From contig JAFXHE010000009.1 in assembly GCA_017536555.1 (NCBI GenBank), forward strand, positions 1 to 64,000: a DNA stretch of 64,000 nt, read 5' to 3'. Shown one piece after another: positions 18,164-27,089 of this stretch. This stretch comes from Alistipes sp. GTDB taxonomy: Bacteria > Bacteroidota > Bacteroidia > Bacteroidales > Rikenellaceae. The translations under genes and the position numbers were made by a program. Below the pieces are notes generated by a model. The model was not told the origin of the DNA and made no database searches. It saw only the letters and a program-made list of their open reading frames with translations. Positions within the stretch are counted from its first letter, which is position 1; the number at the start of each line of letters is the position of its first letter.

Positions 18164-19081
18164 TTAGCTTATAAGCTCAATCTTCTCGGCTACGCGCAGC
18201 TTGGCACTGCGTGAGCGTGGGTTGCGCTCCACCTCCTTCGCTGTGGGTACTATCGCCTTGCGTGTTATGACCTTTAGCGGCGAGGTGCTACGACCAAAGA
18301 AATCCTTCTCAATCTTTCCCTCGCTGTTGCCGCTACGCATAAAGTTTTTCACTATGCGATCCTCTAACGAGTGGTACGAAATCACCACAAGACGTCCTCC
18401 AGGCTTTAGTAGCTTGAGGCTCTGCTCAAGTGCCATTTTGAGTGCCTCCATCTCCCCGTTAACCTCTATGCGCAGTGCCTGAAAGAGCTTTGTGAGAAAC
18501 TTTGCCTCGTCTTTAGGAGGTGTGCAGGGGCGTACCGCATCTACAAGTCCCGACGTGGTGGTTATGGGCGATGTGGTGCGTGCGCGCTCTATGCAGTTGG
18601 CAATCTTCCACGTGGTGTCAAGTTCGCCATACTCTGCAAAAATCTTGGCAAGTGCCTCGTTGGAGTATGTGTTTACTATGTCGGCTGCAGTGAGCTTGGC
18701 GCGAGTGTTCATACGCATATCAAGCGGAGCGTCGCCACGAAACGAGAAGCCGCGATGCTTGGCGTCGAAGTGGTGCGACGATACACCGAGGTCGGCAAGT
18801 ATGCCATCTACCTGCTCCACACCTCGCAGGCGCATTGCACCTCGCACAAAGCGAAAGTTGCTTGCAACAAAACAAAAACGCTCATCCTCGGGCGCGTTTT
18901 TCTCGGCATCGGAATCCTGATCCAACGAAAAAAGTCTGCCATCGTCGCCTAATTGTCGCAGTATTTCTCGCGTATGTCCACCGCCACCCATTGTGAGGTC
19001 TACATAGGTGCCGTTAGGCTCTATTTCAAGGTGTTCAAGGCACTCCTCAAGGAGTACGGGAATATGGTATCTCTCTGCCAT
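18164..19081 (-). CDS. rsmH: 16S rRNA (cytosine1402-N4)-methyltransferase
   Basis: RsmH (formerly MraW) methylates C1402 in the ribosomal P site. 305 residues, normal. Motifs: YHIPVLLEECLEHL at the N-terminus, the SAM-binding TMGGGGHTREIL, LADLGVSSHH and VISYHSLEDR. It opens the division cluster here; the usual upstream mraZ is missing. A weak -7 box (TACCTTTA, 19116-19109 on the minus strand) lies about 30 nt ahead without a clear -33 element. Confidence 0.97.
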   Translation of the reverse strand: MAERYHIPVLLEECLEHLEIEPNGTYVDLTMGGGGHTREILRQLGDDGRLFSLDQDSDAEKNAPEDERFCFVASNFRFVRGAMRLRGVEQVDGILADLGVSSHHFDAKHRGFSFRGDAPLDMRMNTRAKLTAADIVNTYSNEALAKIFAEYGELDTTWKIANCIERARTTSPITTTSGLVDAVRPCTPPKDEAKFLTKLFQALRIEVNGEMEALKMALEQSLKLLKPGGRLVVISYHSLEDRIVKNFMRSGNSEGKIEKDFFGRSTSPLKVITRKAIVPTAKEVERNPRSRSAKLRVAEKIELIS

Positions 19082-19406
19082 CTTTTTTACATAGTAAAAA
19101 TAACGGCGTAAAGGTATAAAAAAAATGTTGATTTTGGCTCTCTCGTCCTCTATTTTTTATAAACTCCACAGCAGGTGCATTTCGAGGTGTTTCGGGTGGG
19201 TGTTTTATTCGGGTGAGATGGTGTGGAGTGAGCTTGTTGAGGTGTGTTGTGATAAATAGCCTAAAAGAGTTGAGATATAGCCATTTTATTTATGGTAAAA
19301 CGGAATAAAAATATCCGATAAGGGAACATAGATTATGTCCCACTTATCGGATGTTTTACAGGTAAAAGAGGAGGTGTCTACCCCTCCTCCTCACTTGATA
19401 TGACGT
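19082..19406. other. Intergenic region where mraZ would be expected
   Basis: No reading frame resembles MraZ, the usual first gene of the division cluster. The left part is AT-rich and may carry the rsmH promoter; the middle is G/T-rich; the right part holds the terminator of the sugar kinase gene (19313-19352). Confidence 0.7.
19313..19352 (-). terminator. Terminator of the ROK kinase gene
   Basis: ATCCGATAAG (19313-19322) pairs with CTTATCGGAT (19343-19352), enclosing a second arm GGGAACATA/TATGTCCC. ATTTTTATT follows on the minus strand. Confidence 0.88.
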
Positions 19407-20435
19407 TTAGTAGTGCTCGATAACTGCCTCGAGGTGTTGTTTCCAGATGAGTGCCGCGCCGCCAAGTATCGCCACGTTCTTATCCTGAATACCGCTCATA
19501 AGCAACTTCACCTTGCCTTTGAACACAGAAAGTTGGTTCTCCTCCATATAGCGGTGTGTCGGGCGCATAATGTAGTCGCCAGCGTGAGCAAGACCGCCGA
19601 AGAGGATGATAGCCTCGGGCGACTGGATAGCTGTGAGGTCGGCCAAAGCAAGACCGAGGGTCTTACCTGTACGCTCGAATGCTTCGAGAGCGATGGGGTC
19701 GTTCTTTGCTGCTGCATCAGAGAGCATCTTTGCCTCGAACTTATCGTAGGGCACTGTGCGCAACTCGCTGTCGCAGGTCATTGTCGCCATAAGCTCAAAT
19801 GCTGTGCGCTTGATACCTGTTGCCGACACGTAAGCCTCAAGACAGCCCTTGCGACCACAGCCACACTGACGACCTGTTTCGCGTGAGTCTACTGCGATAT
19901 GTCCGAACTCGCCTGCAAAGCCATCGTTGCCGTATACCATCTCGCCATTACATACGATGCCCGAGCCAAGACCTGTGCCGAGGGTAATCATCGTAAAGTC
20001 CTTCATACCGCGAGCGTTACCAAACACCATCTCACCGATAGCAGCCGCATTAGCATCGTTGGTAATCATAACCTTTACGCCACCGAAGTTTTTGCCCAAG
20101 TCCTCCACGAAGTTGAATGAGCGGATAGAGTCGGGGCGTGGGTCTGCGGGGTCCTCAAAACGCCAGAGGTTAGCTGGGGTCTCGATACGACCTGTATGGA
20201 TGTTGGCATTGGGTGCGCCGATACCGATACCGATAAGCTCACACTCGGGCTGTGACGCGATAAGCTCCTTCATCGCCGCTGCAAGTGTGTTGATGTAGGG
20301 CTTGTAGTCGTCAAAATATCTGAATTGTTCGGTAGAGATCTTACCCTCGGCAACTACGTTGCCATCCTCGTCTACCAGACCAAAAGCTGTATTGGTACCG
20401 CCAATATCGATACCCATCGCAAGTTTTTTCATCAT
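19407..20435 (-). CDS. ROK-family sugar kinase, probable glucokinase
   Basis: 342 residues. The ATP-binding phosphate-1 motif is MGIDIGGTNTAFGLV. The ROK signature and zinc site are clear: cysteines in CGCGRKGCLEAYVS around residues 188-201. Catalytic Asp is probably within MITNDANAAAIGE, and ITLGTGLGSGIV lies between. Glucose is the likely substrate for the kinase type seen throughout Bacteroidales, though ROK kinases also use mannose, fructose or N-acetyl sugars. A consensus promoter (20467-20499) predicts a 5' leader of about 25 nt, compatible with either the first or second Met. It is transcribed alone, divergent from the polyprenyl synthase gene. Confidence 0.9.
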   Translation of the reverse strand: MMKKLAMGIDIGGTNTAFGLVDEDGNVVAEGKISTEQFRYFDDYKPYINTLAAAMKELIASQPECELIGIGIGAPNANIHTGRIETPANLWRFEDPADPRPDSIRSFNFVEDLGKNFGGVKVMITNDANAAAIGEMVFGNARGMKDFTMITLGTGLGSGIVCNGEMVYGNDGFAGEFGHIAVDSRETGRQCGCGRKGCLEAYVSATGIKRTAFELMATMTCDSELRTVPYDKFEAKMLSDAAAKNDPIALEAFERTGKTLGLALADLTAIQSPEAIILFGGLAHAGDYIMRPTHRYMEENQLSVFKGKVKLLMSGIQDKNVAILGGAALIWKQHLEAVIEHY

Positions 20436-20466
20436 AGCGTCTTTGTGTTTTTAGAAATTTAATGGT

Positions 20467-20499
20467 CAAAGTTACCAAAATTATTTTAAACTATGCAAA
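20467..20499 (-). promoter_or_regulatory. Promoter of the ROK kinase gene
   Basis: On the minus strand TTTG (20499-20496), 21 nt, TAACTTTG (20474-20467): a good Bacteroidetes promoter, start near 20460. Confidence 0.75.
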
Positions 20500-20507
20500 A
20501 AAATTAC

Positions 20508-20515
20508 TATTTTTG
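20508..20515 (+). promoter_or_regulatory. -7 element upstream of polyprenyl synthase
   Basis: TATTTTTG matches TAnnTTTG, but no TTTG or TTG lies at the expected distance upstream. It would give a leader of about 85 nt. It overlaps the -33 side of the divergent kinase promoter region. Confidence 0.4.
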
Positions 20516-20606
20516 AGCCATAAAAGCGCAATGCAACAATATTTTGTTGTGGATGTTGGTTTTTTATGATGTTTGAAGATGTGTGAAACGAATAAATATT
20601 ATAACA

Positions 20607-21581
20607 ATGACCCATACTAACGATACTATGTTGGAGCTGTTTGAGTCGGTGTTGCGACAGATGCAGACTCCCGAGGAGCCTGAATTGCTATACGCTCCAA
20701 TTATCTACTCGATGTCGGGCGGAGGAAAGCGTCTGCGCCCCGTGTTGCTGCTACTCACCGTCGAGGCGTTTGGTGGCGATGTCGACGAGGCTATGTGCGC
20801 TGCGCAGGCTGTTGAGATTTTCCACAACTTCACGCTCCTGCACGACGATATTATGGACAACGCAGCAATGCGTCGCGGCAAGCCTTCGGTATTTGCCAAG
20901 TGGGGCGGTAATGTGGCAATATTGTCTGGTGATGCTATGCTCATCACAGCATATAAACTCCTCGCCGAGCTAAATCCCGCGAAGCTGCCCCGTGTGATGC
21001 GCATCTTCAATGATATGGCTCTTGAGGTGTGCGAGGGACAGCAGTATGATATGGATTTTGAGGATAAAGATAGTGTCTCTGCGGAGGAGTATATACTGAT
21101 GATCGAGCGTAAGACATCGGCTCTGCTCTCTGGCTCTGCTATGATTGGTGCTACCATAGCGGGTGCTGCGGAGGAGGATGTGAAAAAGATATACCGTTTT
21201 GCTACGGAGTTGGGTTTGGCTTTCCAGTTGCAAGATGATATGCTTGATAGCTATGGCGACGAGGCTCTCGGTAAGAAGATTGGAGGAGATATTCTTGAGG
21301 GTAAAAAGACCTTCCTTATGGTGCAGGCAATGAGCCGTGCTACAGACGAGGAGCGCAAGGTGCTCTGCACAACTCATACCAATAGTGCGTTGAGTGATGC
21401 CGAGAAGATTGCTACGGTGAAGGCTCTTTACGATAAGCTCGATGTGCGCCACGCCACCGAGCAGCAGATAGAGTTGCGCTTCGAGCGTGCATTAGCTCTC
21501 CTTGATACACTCTCTGTGGGCAGCGAGCGTACAGCCCACCTGCGCGAGTTTGCTCGTAATCTTATGGGTCGTAAAAAGTAG
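20607..21581 (+). CDS. Polyprenyl diphosphate synthase
   Basis: A trans-prenyltransferase that elongates isoprenoid chains with isopentenyl diphosphate. The 324 residues carry both Asp-rich motifs, DDIMD in LLHDDIMDNAAMRRGKPS and DDMLD in AFQLQDDMLDSYGDE. A further landmark is SGGGKRLRPVLLLLTVEAF. The product chain length (farnesyl, geranylgeranyl or the longer menaquinone side chain) cannot be read off safely; the menaquinone genes downstream make a quinone role plausible. The start chosen is ATG 20607 (MTHTNDTM); an in-frame GTG lies 24 nt upstream. The U32 peptidase gene follows after one base. Confidence 0.93.
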   Translation: MTHTNDTMLELFESVLRQMQTPEEPELLYAPIIYSMSGGGKRLRPVLLLLTVEAFGGDVDEAMCAAQAVEIFHNFTLLHDDIMDNAAMRRGKPSVFAKWGGNVAILSGDAMLITAYKLLAELNPAKLPRVMRIFNDMALEVCEGQQYDMDFEDKDSVSAEEYILMIERKTSALLSGSAMIGATIAGAAEEDVKKIYRFATELGLAFQLQDDMLDSYGDEALGKKIGGDILEGKKTFLMVQAMSRATDEERKVLCTTHTNSALSDAEKIATVKALYDKLDVRHATEQQIELRFERALALLDTLSVGSERTAHLREFARNLMGRKK

Positions 21582-21582
21582 T

Positions 21583-22827
21583 ATGATGATAAGAAGAGAA
21601 GATATAGAGATAATGGCCCCTGTCGGCTCGTATGAGTCGCTCAATGCTGCCATTGCTGCTGGTGCCGACTCGGTATATTTCGGTGTCGAGCAGCTCAATA
21701 TGCGTGCCGCTTCGTCGGTGAACTTTACCCTTGATGACCTTGCCGAGATTGTGCGCACTGCCCACGCCGCAGGTGTCAAGACCTACCTCACGGTAAATAT
21801 CGTCATATACGACGATGAGATGGAGGTTATGCGCCGTATCATCGACCGTGCCAAGGTCGAGGGTATAGATGCTATCATCGCCACCGACCTTGCAGCAATA
21901 CTCTATGCCCGCGAAGTGGGTATGGAGGTACATATCTCGACGCAGAGCAACATCTCTAATGTCTCCGCTGTGCGCCACTTTGCACAGTGGGCAGATGTGG
22001 TTGTGCTTGCGCGCGAGCTGTCGTTGGAGCAGATAGCATATATCTCGCAGCAGATACGCGAGCAGAATATCTGTGGGCCTCGAGGTGAGTTGGTCAAGAT
22101 TGAGATGTTCGCCCACGGTGCTATGTGTATGTCGATGTCGGGCAAGTGCTACCTCTCGGAGCACGAGTCGCACAACTCGGCAAATCGTGGTGCCTGCCGA
22201 CAGATATGCCGCCGTAAGTATACTATCACCGATAAGGAGACGGGACATCAGCTCGATGTCGATGGTCAGTATGTGTTATCTCCCAAAGACCTCTGCACGA
22301 TAGACTTTCTCGACACATTTATCAATGCTGGTGTGCGTGTCCTTAAGATTGAGGGTCGCGCGCGCGGTGGCGAGTATGTAAAGCGTGTTGTAGAGTGTTA
22401 CGATGAGGCTCTGCGCCTTATGGAGCGTGGCGAGTATAATGCCGATAGTGTAGCACCTCTCAAGGAGAAGCTGCGTACAGTATTTAACCGCGACTTCTGG
22501 GGTGGCTACTATGCTGCCAAGAGTATGGTGGAACATAGTCAGCACTATGGCTCGTCGGCAACACTAAAGAAGGTGTATATGGGCAAGGTCACCAACTACT
22601 TCAAGCGTATCGGTGTCGCCGAGGTGCTCGTTGAGGCGTGCGAGGTGCAGGAGGGCGATGCGCTCCTCTTTATGGGCGAGAAGACAGGCGTTGTTGAGCA
22701 GAATGCCGATGGCATAATGCTCCACGAGCAGCCTACGCAGAGCGCGAAGCAGGGTGATTACATCTCGCTGAAAACGGTACAGGAGGTACGTCGAGGGGAT
22801 AAGGTGTACAAAGAGATTCCCCGATGA
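21583..22827 (+). CDS. U32-family peptidase-like protein, TrhP type
   Basis: 414 residues. The U32 signature is intact around residues 165-210: KIEMFAHGAMCMSMSGKCYL followed by NRGACRQICRRKY, giving a set of Cys that can hold an Fe-S cluster. Members such as TrhP (YegQ) and RlhA (YdcP) support prephenate-dependent hydroxylation of tRNA or 23S rRNA rather than proteolysis. The length and the C-terminal beta-domain (MGKVTNYFKRIGVAEVLVE) fit TrhP best, though RlhA is not excluded. The start was taken at ATG 21583, one base after the polyprenyl synthase stop; a longer upstream frame would overlap that gene by 80 bp. Its stop codon is the first base pair of the palindromic repeat block. Confidence 0.88.
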   Translation: MMIRREDIEIMAPVGSYESLNAAIAAGADSVYFGVEQLNMRAASSVNFTLDDLAEIVRTAHAAGVKTYLTVNIVIYDDEMEVMRRIIDRAKVEGIDAIIATDLAAILYAREVGMEVHISTQSNISNVSAVRHFAQWADVVVLARELSLEQIAYISQQIREQNICGPRGELVKIEMFAHGAMCMSMSGKCYLSEHESHNSANRGACRQICRRKYTITDKETGHQLDVDGQYVLSPKDLCTIDFLDTFINAGVRVLKIEGRARGGEYVKRVVECYDEALRLMERGEYNADSVAPLKEKLRTVFNRDFWGGYYAAKSMVEHSQHYGSSATLKKVYMGKVTNYFKRIGVAEVLVEACEVQEGDALLFMGEKTGVVEQNADGIMLHEQPTQSAKQGDYISLKTVQEVRRGDKVYKEIPR

Positions 22828-23186
22828 TTTTCTTGTGATAAGGGCGCATCTGCGGCGTTGAGCTTGTTGTCCCGAATGGGAAATACGTTTAGTATGTCCC
22901 ATCCGTGCCAACTGCGACTCACCACCACATCTGCACCCTTCTGACAAGAAAATGGCTCTCAAGGTTCTTTGTTTTTATTGTGATACGGGCGCATCTGCGA
23001 CCTCTCAATCATTGCCCTGAATGGGAAATACACACAGTATGTCCCATCCAGTGCAATCTCTTAATCGAGGTCACATCTGCACCCTTCTGACAAGAAAATT
23101 GGGTAGTGTGATAAGGCACATCTGCCGCTAACAAATTATCTCGCCAATGGGCAACCGTGGCGGGATAGAGTGATGAAAGTAAAAAT
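22827..23186. repeat. Two and a half copies of a ~125-nt double-palindrome repeat
   Basis: Copy 1 is 22827-22952. Its outer arm TTTTCTTGTGATAAGGG is mirrored by CCCTTCTGACAAGAAAA; its inner arm GAATGGGAAATAC is mirrored by GTATGTCCCATCC. Copy 2 (about 22975-23099) has the same architecture, with the same 3' end CACATCTGCACCCTTCTGAC and an extra compensated pair of arms (GACCTC/GAGGTC). Copy 3 (about 23104-23168) has the 5' arm TGTGATAAGGCACATCTGC and then a short hairpin CTCGCCA/TGGCGGG; it is truncated. Loops differ while arms are kept, so structure is conserved. No gene is present. Likely a REP/BIME-like or MITE-like element, or a tandem structured RNA; nature unknown. Confidence 0.85.
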
Positions 23187-23873
23187 ATGAAACAGCTCTT
23201 CTTGATGCTATGCGCGCTACTGATAAGCTATGCAGCGGTGGCGCAGGGACATATAAGCACCACAAATGGTGGCTCGGTAAGTCTACCCGATGGCTGCCGT
23301 CAGGTGGTTGTCGTGGAGCAGACATCGGACATCAATGCGGAGGTGCATTGGTTGCTCCTCGGTGAAGACAACGTGTGGCGTGGTAGTGTTGTAAAGGGTG
23401 TTGTTGGCTACGGGGGTATTGCGTCCAAAGGTGAGAAGCGTGAAGGTGATGGCAAGACGCCACAAGGTCTATTTGAGCTTCGTCGAGGCTTGTGCTACGT
23501 GGAGGACTTTGTGACGACATTCCCAATGGAGCGATACACCGAGGAGTATATGTGGGACGAGAATGTGAATAGTGCGACGTACAATACGTTGGTGCGAGCT
23601 CCAGAGCCTGGTACAAAGGGTGATAGACTTTGGGAGCGTCGAGATACGCAGTACCGCTACATCGTCGTCGTGGAGTATAACACCGACGAGATAGTGCGTG
23701 GCGCGGGAAGTGCGATATTTATTCACGCCTGGAGAGCCGATGGTAAACCTACGGCGGGATGTGTGGGTATGTCGGAGAGTAGCGTGAAGCAGCTTGTGGA
23801 GTGGCTCGATCCGCAGCTAAAGCCACATATCGTAGTGCTGCCTGCGGGCGATAGACTTATAGATGAGCAATAA
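23187..23873 (+). CDS. L,D-transpeptidase (YkuD-fold) family exported protein
   Basis: 228 residues with a signal peptide (MKQLFLMLCALLISYAAVAQ). The YkuD catalytic core is recognised from GDGKTPQGLFEL around residue 93 and the active-site block FIHAWRADGKPTAGCVGMSE near residues 180-200, giving the His, Gly-Cys and downstream family pattern. Members form 3-3 cross-links in peptidoglycan or attach proteins to it; YafK-like members instead cleave such links. Which activity applies is unknown. It stands alone after the palindromic repeat block, which makes up its entire upstream region. Confidence 0.87.
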   Translation: MKQLFLMLCALLISYAAVAQGHISTTNGGSVSLPDGCRQVVVVEQTSDINAEVHWLLLGEDNVWRGSVVKGVVGYGGIASKGEKREGDGKTPQGLFELRRGLCYVEDFVTTFPMERYTEEYMWDENVNSATYNTLVRAPEPGTKGDRLWERRDTQYRYIVVVEYNTDEIVRGAGSAIFIHAWRADGKPTAGCVGMSESSVKQLVEWLDPQLKPHIVVLPAGDRLIDEQ

Positions 23874-23928
23874 ATAATTGATATGTAACAACCTAAAAAA
23901 ATAATAACAACTTAAAACTATAACAACT

Positions 23929-25323
23929 ATGTTCAGTAAAGAGATTTATGTTAGTCGTCGTGCCGAGTTGTGCCGTCGCGTGGGTAAGGGTCTTATTTTG
24001 CTTCCAGGCAACCCTGAAGTACCTAACAACTATCCAAATAACACATACTATTACCGTCAGGACTCTACATTCCGCTACTATTTTGGGTTGGATGTACCTT
24101 CGTTGATGGGTCTTATTGATGCCGAGTCTGGCGAGGCTATGCTCTTTGGTGATGACTTTACTGTTGAGGATATCATCTGGACAGGCCCTATGCCGACGCT
24201 GCGTGAGCTTGGTGCCGAGGTGGGTGTTGATAAGACCTTCCCCAAGGCAGAGGTGCGCGAGGTATTGCGCAAGGCTATCGACCTTAACCGCCCTGTACAC
24301 TACCTGCCCCCTTACCGTGCAGAGCTTAAGATGGAACTTGCCGACTTGTTAGGCATCCGTCTTGCTATGCTACACGAGAGAAAGTCTCTCGATTTGATGT
24401 TTGCTGTTGCCGAGATGCGTGAGAAGAAGTCGGCAGAGGAGATTGAGGCTCTGGAGCGCGCCTTTAAGATTGGCTATCAGATGCACATTACCGCTATGCG
24501 TATGTGTCGTCCTGGTGTTGTAGAGCGTGAGATTGCAGGTCGTGTTGAGGGCATCGCCAAGTCGTATGGTCAGGGCGTGTCGTTCCCCACAATCGTAACA
24601 CAGCACGGCGAGACCCTCCACAACCACAACCACGATGGCGTACTTGAGGCTGGTCGCTTGTTGCTTGTTGATGGTGGTGCGGAGTCTGTTGAGGGCTACT
24701 GCTCGGATCACACTCGTACATACCCCGTAAGCGGTAAGTTCTCGGATCGTCAGCGCGACATCTACAACATTGTGCTTCGTGCCCATAGCGAGGTTAAGGA
24801 TATGATTAAACCTGGTACTATGTATCCCGATATCCATCGTGCTGCCTACCTCTCACTTGCAGAGGGCTTGAAGGGTGTGGGTCTTATCAAGTCGACTGCC
24901 GAGGAGGCTGTTGAGGCTGGAGCGATGTATATGTTTATGCCTCACGGTCTTGGTCACGGTATGGGTATGGATGTACACGACCTTGAGAATATCGGCGAGC
25001 GATCTTTCGACTTCTCGACAGTGCTTGACCGCGCTGCAAAGTCGGCAACGTGCATCCATCGCGCTACTTGGCGTGTTGAGCCAGGTACGGTGATGTCTGA
25101 TGAGCCTGGTATCTACTTCATCCCTGCACTTATCGACAAGTGCCGTGCCGAGGGTAAGTTCAACGGCATTGTAGACTATGATGCACTCAATAGTTATCGT
25201 GACTTTGGCGGCATCCGCATCGAGGATGATGTACTTGTAACCGAGACAGGTAGTCGCTTTATTGGCGATAAACTTCTGCCGTTGACCGTTGAGGAGCTTG
25301 AGGCTGTTATCGGCAAGGAGTAA
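23929..25323 (+). CDS. Aminopeptidase P family Xaa-Pro peptidase
   Basis: 464 residues: an N-terminal AMP_N domain (about 1-150) and a C-terminal pita-bread metallopeptidase (M24B). Metal ligands are present: Asp in LLLVDGGAESVEGYCSDHTR (two Asp), His in PHGLGHGMGMDVHD, Glu in SDEPGIYFIP and Glu in GIRIEDDVLVT. It removes the N-terminal residue before proline, in the cytoplasm. No signal peptide. The gene stands 55 bp after the transpeptidase gene and 42 bp before fhs. Confidence 0.94.
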   Translation: MFSKEIYVSRRAELCRRVGKGLILLPGNPEVPNNYPNNTYYYRQDSTFRYYFGLDVPSLMGLIDAESGEAMLFGDDFTVEDIIWTGPMPTLRELGAEVGVDKTFPKAEVREVLRKAIDLNRPVHYLPPYRAELKMELADLLGIRLAMLHERKSLDLMFAVAEMREKKSAEEIEALERAFKIGYQMHITAMRMCRPGVVEREIAGRVEGIAKSYGQGVSFPTIVTQHGETLHNHNHDGVLEAGRLLLVDGGAESVEGYCSDHTRTYPVSGKFSDRQRDIYNIVLRAHSEVKDMIKPGTMYPDIHRAAYLSLAEGLKGVGLIKSTAEEAVEAGAMYMFMPHGLGHGMGMDVHDLENIGERSFDFSTVLDRAAKSATCIHRATWRVEPGTVMSDEPGIYFIPALIDKCRAEGKFNGIVDYDALNSYRDFGGIRIEDDVLVTETGSRFIGDKLLPLTVEELEAVIGKE

Positions 25324-25365
25324 CACAACATATTTAGTACTAATTTAAAACAGTTAAAATGTAAT

Positions 25366-27036
25366 ATGAAGACAGATATTGAAATTGCTCGTGAAACCGA
25401 GCTTAAGAATATTCGTGAGGTGGCTGCAAGTGTAGGCTTCCCCGATGACGAGGTATTTAACTACGGTAAGTATATCGCAAAAGTACCCTATAAACTTATT
25501 GACGAGAAGAGGGTTGCTAAAAACCACCTTATTCTCGTAACTGCTATCACTGCAACAAAGGCGGGTGTTGGTAAGACTACCGTGAGCATAGGTCTTGGAA
25601 TGGGTCTTAACCATATCGGCAAGAAGGCAATCATTGCCCTGCGTGAGCCATCACTCGGCCCCTGCTTCGGTATGAAGGGTGGTGCTACTGGTGGTGGCTA
25701 TGCCCAGGTGTTGCCCTCGGAGGATATCAACCTCCACTTTACAGGTGACTTCCACGCAATCACCTCGGCTAATAACCTCATTGCAGCCCTGCTCGACAAC
25801 TACCTCTACCACAACCGCTCAAAGCAGGTTGGCTTGAAGAAGGTTATGTGGCGTCGTGTTCTCGATATGAATGACCGCTCGCTGCGTAATATCGTATCGG
25901 GCTTGGGTGGCTCGGCTAATGGTATTCCCACAGAGACAGGCTTTGATATCACTCCAGCATCGGAGATTATGGCTATCTTGTGTCTTGCGCGCAATGTCGA
26001 TGACCTCTACGCACGTATTGGTCGCATCGTACTCGGTGTGCGCTATGACGATACGCCCTTCACCGTTAACGACCTTGGTGTGACAGGTGCTGTTGTTGCC
26101 CTTCTGAAGGATGCTATCAACCCCAACCTCGTGCAGACGACAGAGCATAACCCCGTAATCATTCACGGTGGTCCCTTTGCAAATATTGCTCACGGCTGTA
26201 ACTCTGTTATCGCTACCCGTATGGCTATGACCTGGGCAGACTATACTGTCACAGAGGCAGGTTTTGGTGCAGACCTCGGTGCCGAGAAGTTCCTTGATAT
26301 CAAGTGTCGTCAGTCAGGCTTGAAGCCCGACTTGACAGTGCTCGTGGCATCAACGCTCGCTCTGAAGATGCACGGTGGTGTTCCCGAGACAGAGATTAAG
26401 CTGCCCAACCCCGAGGGTCTCAAGCAGGGCTTTGCTAACCTCGACCGCCACGTTGCCAACCTTAAGAAGTTTGGTCAAACGGTGCTTGTATGCTTCAACC
26501 GCTTTGCCAGCGATACCGATGACGAGATTGCTATGGTTATGGAGCACTGCGAGCAGCTTGGTGTGCGCTGCGTGATTAACAACGCCTATGCCGAGGGTGG
26601 TGCAGGTGCTGCTGACCTTGCACGTGCCGCTGTAGAGCTTATCGAGAATGAGCCATCTGCGCCTATCAAGTTCGCTTACGAGCTTGAGGATAGCATCAAG
26701 GATAAGATTACCAAGGTAGCAAAGAATATCTATGGTGCAGGCTCTGTAGTCTTTGGCCCTCGCGCGCAGAAGGAGATTGCACTGTTGGAGAAGTGGGGTA
26801 TGGGCAACCTTCCTGTATGTATCGCCAAGACACAGTTCTCGTTTAGTGCCGATGCTAAACGTTATGGTAGCGTCGAGGGCTTCGAAATCAATATCAAGGA
26901 TATTGAGCTCAACGCAGGTAGTGGTTTTGTCGTAGCGTTGGCTGGTGATATTATGCGTATGCCAGGCTTGAGCAAGACACCACAGGCAGGCAATATCCGC
27001 CTTGCCGAGGATGGTAGCGTTGAGGGTATCGTATAA
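25366..27036 (+). CDS. fhs: Formate--tetrahydrofolate ligase
   Basis: This enzyme activates formate with ATP to 10-formyl-tetrahydrofolate, feeding purine synthesis and one-carbon flow. The 556-residue length is normal. The P-loop [17 protein letters not shown] and the family segment [22 protein letters not shown] are intact, as is [11 protein letters not shown]. In an anaerobe carrying the glycine cleavage genes (gcvH, gcvP, gcvT in this window) it links formate and glycine one-carbon units. A small GGTTAC/GTAACC stem-loop lies just downstream (27046-27062). Confidence 0.98.
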   Translation: MKTDIEIARETELKNIREVAASVGFPDDEVFNYGKYIAKVPYKLIDEKRVAKNHLILVTAITATKAGVGKTTVSIGLGMGLNHIGKKAIIALREPSLGPCFGMKGGATGGGYAQVLPSEDINLHFTGDFHAITSANNLIAALLDNYLYHNRSKQVGLKKVMWRRVLDMNDRSLRNIVSGLGGSANGIPTETGFDITPASEIMAILCLARNVDDLYARIGRIVLGVRYDDTPFTVNDLGVTGAVVALLKDAINPNLVQTTEHNPVIIHGGPFANIAHGCNSVIATRMAMTWADYTVTEAGFGADLGAEKFLDIKCRQSGLKPDLTVLVASTLALKMHGGVPETEIKLPNPEGLKQGFANLDRHVANLKKFGQTVLVCFNRFASDTDDEIAMVMEHCEQLGVRCVINNAYAEGGAGAADLARAAVELIENEPSAPIKFAYELEDSIKDKITKVAKNIYGAGSVVFGPRAQKEIALLEKWGMGNLPVCIAKTQFSFSADAKRYGSVEGFEINIKDIELNAGSGFVVALAGDIMRMPGLSKTPQAGNIRLAEDGSVEGIV

Positions 27037-27045
27037 GTTGAGAGA

Positions 27046-27062
27046 GGTTACACAATGTAACC
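27046..27062 (+). other. Small stem-loop between fhs and mqnB
   Basis: GGTTAC, loop ACAAT, GTAACC. There is no T-tract, so it is not a good terminator; it may be a processing or stability element, or chance. Confidence 0.35.
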
Positions 27063-27089
27063 GAACTACGGATAATAGCTATATCAGAG

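Noticed and set aside
22827..23170. Palindromic block considered as tRNA or CRISPR
   Set aside because: No cloverleaf or CCA-type end, repeats are much longer than CRISPR repeats and internally palindromic, and no cas genes lie nearby.
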